DNA of 64,000 bases from Myxococcota bacterium (GTDB lineage: Bacteria > Myxococcota_A > Polyangia > Palsa-1104 > JAEUJZ01): contig JANWXW010000061.1 of assembly GCA_025057315.1 (NCBI GenBank), positions 1 through 64,000 of the forward strand, written 5' to 3'. Shown one piece after another: positions 61,212-64,000 of the stretch. Position numbers and translations under genes: made by a program. The notes beneath the pieces were generated by a model, which saw only the letters and a program-made list of their open reading frames with translations, ran no database searches and was not told the origin of the DNA. Each line of letters opens with the position of its first letter. Within the stretch, counting starts at the first letter, position 1.

Positions 61212-63869
61212 GTGTTGAAACGGACCCTGGTCGTGGGCCGGTATGAGTGCGTGGAGCGTCTGGCCACTGGTCCCCTGGGTGAGATGTGGCGGGCGAAACG
61301 CTACGGTCCCACCGGGGTAGAGGGCCAGTTTGTCCTGTGGCGCCTGCATGCGCTGCGGACGCAGGACCCGGGCCTGGATGCGCGCCTTCAGGCAGCGGTG
61401 CAAGCGTATCGAGCCCTGGAGTGTTCTGGGGACGGTGTGCCACGCCTCTGTGAGGTGGGCGAGAGCGGCCCACATCGCTTCTTGGTGTTCGATGTGCCGT
61501 GTGGGATCAGTGTATCCCGCCTCAGGACGCTGCTGCTCGCCGAGCGGCCAGAGGAGGCCGCGTCGCTGCTGCCGCGGGCTGCTGCGTTTGTGGGGCGGCG
61601 GCTGGCCGAGCTCGTCCAGGTCGCGCGCGACCATGGTCTGAGCCCCCAAGGGCTGGACCCTGACGCGGTGCTGGTCGATGAGAGCGGGAGGGTGTGGGTG
61701 ATGGCGCTGGGGCTGACTGGCGCCTTGCTGCCACACCTGCGGTCCCTGGAGGAGGGGCCGCTGCGGGCCTACCTGGCCCCTGAGGTGCTCCAGGGGGAAG
61801 CAGGCGGGAGTCGCAGCGACGTGTACTCCCTGGGCGCCCTGGTGCAGACCTTGCTCACCGGAGCTGCGCCCGGACAGACAGCAGCCGCGGGCGACGTGCC
61901 CTCGGCCTCTGAGCAGGTGCTGGCGTCGGTATGGCGAGCAGTGGAGCGTGCCCTGGCGCCGCAGCCCGCCGATAGGCCAGCGGACGCTGCCGCCTTCGCT
62001 GCTCTTCTTCCTCCAGAGGAAGCCGAGCAGGAGGTGCGTCTCGCCCTGGCCCGGCTGGCGACCCGGCGCCAACGCCTGTCGGTGTCGTCAGTGGCCTCCT
62101 CTACCGACACCCCGGTTGTGCAGGAGCTGGTTCTTCAAGCCGCCTCAGCCGAGAGCCTGCTGCCACCGGACGAACCGCCCCAGCCAGCCCAGACGGTCGT
62201 GGCGCCGGCCCCTGGTTTGCAGCCGCTGCCACCGGTGGCGCCCGCGGCCATCCCGTCGCTGTCGGGCATCGTGCTCGCGGTCGAGGAAGAGGAGCATACA
62301 GTCCCGGTGCCGCACTCTCCCAAATCCCAGATCAAGGTCATTGAGGCCGAGCCACCGGTGGGGGTCCGGCCGGCTCCAGTGCCGAGGGGGCAGGAGTCCG
62401 CCCCCTCGGCGGAGGCGCCAGGTCTTGCACCGAGCATGGAGATGTCGCAGCGGTCTGAGGAGCCACCCCCACCCCGGGTGCCCACGGCCGCTTCAGGGAG
62501 CCCCTGGCCTGTACCCGACGCCCTCTCGGCCGACGAGTCGTCCGGTCAAACCCAGATCGTGGAGGCAGCCGAGATGCCAAGCAGGACATCCGGGCTGCCA
62601 GGGAGAGAGAACTTCGTTGCTGGCGGCCTTCTGCCAGCTCAGCAGACGCCCGAGCCAGAGTTCCTGGAGGAACTGCAGATGGGGTCTGGCAAGGCCTCGG
62701 CGGGTGGCGAGCAGGACAAGGCACCCGCTGCAGGGCTGGGGAGTCCCCCTGGGTCCGGTGAGGATGGGCCTGCCACCCTGGGCGACCTGCCGCCTCCGCC
62801 GGTCCAAAGCCCGTCGGTGGCAGATGGGTTTCCGCCCCTTGTCACCGACCCTGTGCCGCGCATCCCACTGGAGGCAGGGATGCGGTCCTCGCGGCGACAG
62901 CCACCGCCTCCTCCCCAGCCTCGGCGGCTGTCGCTCCCGTCTCTGTCGCAGGATGAAGAAGACAGCGTGGAGGGCATGATAGGGGAGGACGACCCGACCC
63001 GCAGCATTCCGGATGCGCCGGCTCGCCGCCTGGCCGCCCTGGCCGAGGGAGCCCCTTCCGATGCGCCCATCTCGTCGGCGCCGCCTCCCCCGCCGGCGCG
63101 GCCACGTCCCCTGTCGGCATCTCCCTCGCCCCCTGCACCCGTCGAGCCCCCCCCGTCGTCCACCCCCGCGCTGCCCACCCCAGCGCCCGTGGAGAGGCCA
63201 ATCACCGCGCGGCGCGGCCTGCTGCGGAGCAAGAGCATCAGCCCCGCTGTGGTGGCAAGCTTTGTGATCGCCCTGCTGATCGGCGGCAGCGTGCCCGTGC
63301 TGGTTCGGGCGCTGCGCCGGCCACCCCGGCTCACCGGCGGCGCGGCCAGCGAGGTGCCGTCCCTACGGTCAGGGGAGGCTCGACCGGCCCCGCCGGCCTC
63401 TGCCCAGTCCGGGGCACCTGCCAGGGCCCCAGGCACGCTGGAACTGTCCACGACACCGGCAGGTGCCACCGTGTTTGTCGACGGCAAACCAGCCGGACGA
63501 ACACCGCTCACCCTGAACCTGGGGGACAGCAAGCGCAAGCTAGTAATCATGGCCGAGCGGTATCAGCTGATCCAGCGTGAAGTGGACGCCAGCGCCTCCC
63601 CGCTGCACCTCAACCTGCAGCCTGTCGAGTTGCCCGCTAGCGTGGCTGGCCCAGCCAGGCTCAAGGTGCGCTGCTCCACCAAGGGACAGCTGCGCATCTT
63701 TGTCGATGGACACGACAGCGGCTACAGCTGCCCCAGCGAGCGCATCAACCTCTCGCCCGGCACCCACAAGGTGGAGTTCTTCCGCCCCCACACCGGCGAC
63801 CGCGTGGCGCGCACCGTCACCATCAAGAAGGGCAAGAGCAGCTCTGTGCGTCTTTATACAAAATTTTAG
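61212..63869 (+). CDS. Pseudokinase with PEGA-like C-terminus
   Basis: 885 residues from GTG. The first 270 residues follow the fold of a Ser/Thr kinase (RYECVERLATGPLGEMWRA; YLAPEVLQG; SDVYSLGALVQTLL) but key residues are gone: the VAIK-type Lys segment reads FVLWRLH, the HRDxKPxN loop reads ARDHGLSPQGLDPDAV, and DFG reads MALGL. A 400-residue Pro/Ser/Ala-rich linker leads to one membrane helix (AVVASFVIALLIGGSVPVLV) and a periplasmic PEGA-like part (ATVFVDGKPAGRTPLTLNL, LRIFVDGHDSGYSC). It should bind rather than phosphorylate. Companion of the active PEGA kinase at 43.6 kb. Confidence 0.85.
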   Translation: MLKRTLVVGRYECVERLATGPLGEMWRAKRYGPTGVEGQFVLWRLHALRTQDPGLDARLQAAVQAYRALECSGDGVPRLCEVGESGPHRFLVFDVPCGISVSRLRTLLLAERPEEAASLLPRAAAFVGRRLAELVQVARDHGLSPQGLDPDAVLVDESGRVWVMALGLTGALLPHLRSLEEGPLRAYLAPEVLQGEAGGSRSDVYSLGALVQTLLTGAAPGQTAAAGDVPSASEQVLASVWRAVERALAPQPADRPADAAAFAALLPPEEAEQEVRLALARLATRRQRLSVSSVASSTDTPVVQELVLQAASAESLLPPDEPPQPAQTVVAPAPGLQPLPPVAPAAIPSLSGIVLAVEEEEHTVPVPHSPKSQIKVIEAEPPVGVRPAPVPRGQESAPSAEAPGLAPSMEMSQRSEEPPPPRVPTAASGSPWPVPDALSADESSGQTQIVEAAEMPSRTSGLPGRENFVAGGLLPAQQTPEPEFLEELQMGSGKASAGGEQDKAPAAGLGSPPGSGEDGPATLGDLPPPPVQSPSVADGFPPLVTDPVPRIPLEAGMRSSRRQPPPPPQPRRLSLPSLSQDEEDSVEGMIGEDDPTRSIPDAPARRLAALAEGAPSDAPISSAPPPPPARPRPLSASPSPPAPVEPPPSSTPALPTPAPVERPITARRGLLRSKSISPAVVASFVIALLIGGSVPVLVRALRRPPRLTGGAASEVPSLRSGEARPAPPASAQSGAPARAPGTLELSTTPAGATVFVDGKPAGRTPLTLNLGDSKRKLVIMAERYQLIQREVDASASPLHLNLQPVELPASVAGPARLKVRCSTKGQLRIFVDGHDSGYSCPSERINLSPGTHKVEFFRPHTGDRVARTVTIKKGKSSSVRLYTKF

Positions 63870-63916
63870 CCGGAAGTTTGGGGTGGCCAGGCCAGGATGG
63901 CTGGACGATGTCTTGC

Positions 63917-63942
63917 GGGTGTGCGGACGATTCCGCACACCC
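63917..63942. terminator. Ten-bp perfect inverted repeat after the pseudokinase
   Basis: GGGTGTGCGG (63917-63926) and CCGCACACCC (63933-63942) with a six-base loop, 47 bases past the stop. No T tract; could be a terminator or an operator for a gene beyond the right edge. The last 130 bases hold no other feature I can see. Confidence 0.5.
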
Positions 63943-64000
63943 CCCAAGTGGAAAGGATGCTCGACGAGCCGGCGTGGGCCAGTGCGGTGGCTGGCCACCA

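Overview
The window is a high-GC chromosomal segment from a Gram-negative bacterium that most resembles Myxococcota or a related former deltaproteobacterial group. This is inferred from gene content: three Ser/Thr protein kinases plus a pseudokinase, an FHA/coiled-coil protein, HEAT-, TPR-, Kelch- and PEGA-containing envelope proteins, many short lipoproteins, a TolQ-TolR-TolR set, a histone H1-like Lys/Ala/Pro repeat protein, myo-inositol-phosphate synthase and an HD-GYP response regulator. Genes are tightly packed, with 4-base start/stop overlaps, and no gene-free stretch reaches 300 bases. I saw no rRNA, tRNA, CRISPR array or recognisable insertion sequence. The left third looks richer in G+C than the right half by eye (not computed).

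Layout. 1-7 kb (minus strand): lysine 5,6-aminomutase beta subunit coupled to a secreted deacetylase-like protein, then xerD, then three unrecognised helical proteins bracketed on both sides by iterations of a CAGGRTCRATGGC core, then a metallophosphoesterase. 7-11.4 kb (plus): proC, a Kelch-like lipoprotein and a polytopic membrane protein. 11.4-14.9 kb (minus): a four-CBS protein and a HelD-like helicase. 14.9-16.5 kb (plus): inorganic pyrophosphatase and a CHAD protein. 16.4-22.8 kb (minus): a probable eight-gene operon (TPR protein, Cys-rich exported protein, small membrane protein, lipoprotein, isopropylmalate-dehydrogenase-like enzyme, Mpl-GNAT fusion, SuhB, SixA). 22.9-30.8 kb: EF-G, two protein kinases and HflX. 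30.8-34.3 kb: ino1, a secreted protein, a thioesterase and FtsQ. 34.3-37.6 kb: pepA, the H1-like protein and a fatty-acid desaturase. 37.6-43.6 kb: a PhoR/PhoB-like pair behind a triple Pho box, the FHA protein, the HD-GYP regulator and glmS. 43.6-53.8 kb: a PEGA-domain kinase, a lipoprotein, a 1211-residue fused NADPH/flavin/Fe-S oxidoreductase, a cyclophilin lipoprotein, a DUF192 protein and Tag glycosylase. 53.9-64 kb: long-chain acyl-CoA synthetase, two envelope proteins, then TolQ-TolR-TolR, a HEAT lipoprotein and a PEGA-tailed pseudokinase.

How the genes work together. Four themes recur. (1) Phosphate: ppa, CHAD, SixA, SuhB, Ino1 and a Pho-boxed two-component pair; Ino1 plus SuhB would make free myo-inositol. 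(2) Cell-wall precursors and recycling: glmS, Mpl, FtsQ. (3) Envelope energisation and sensing: TolQRR with a HEAT lipoprotein and a pseudokinase, plus PEGA/TPR proteins. (4) Eukaryote-like signalling: kinases, FHA, HD-GYP. At least four genes have a good -10 hexamer 6-9 bases before the start codon, which predicts leaderless transcripts. The best candidates for undescribed biology are the repeat-bracketed three-gene cluster (3.8-6.1 kb), the giant oxidoreductase, the Mpl-GNAT fusion and the TolQRR/HEAT/pseudokinase locus.
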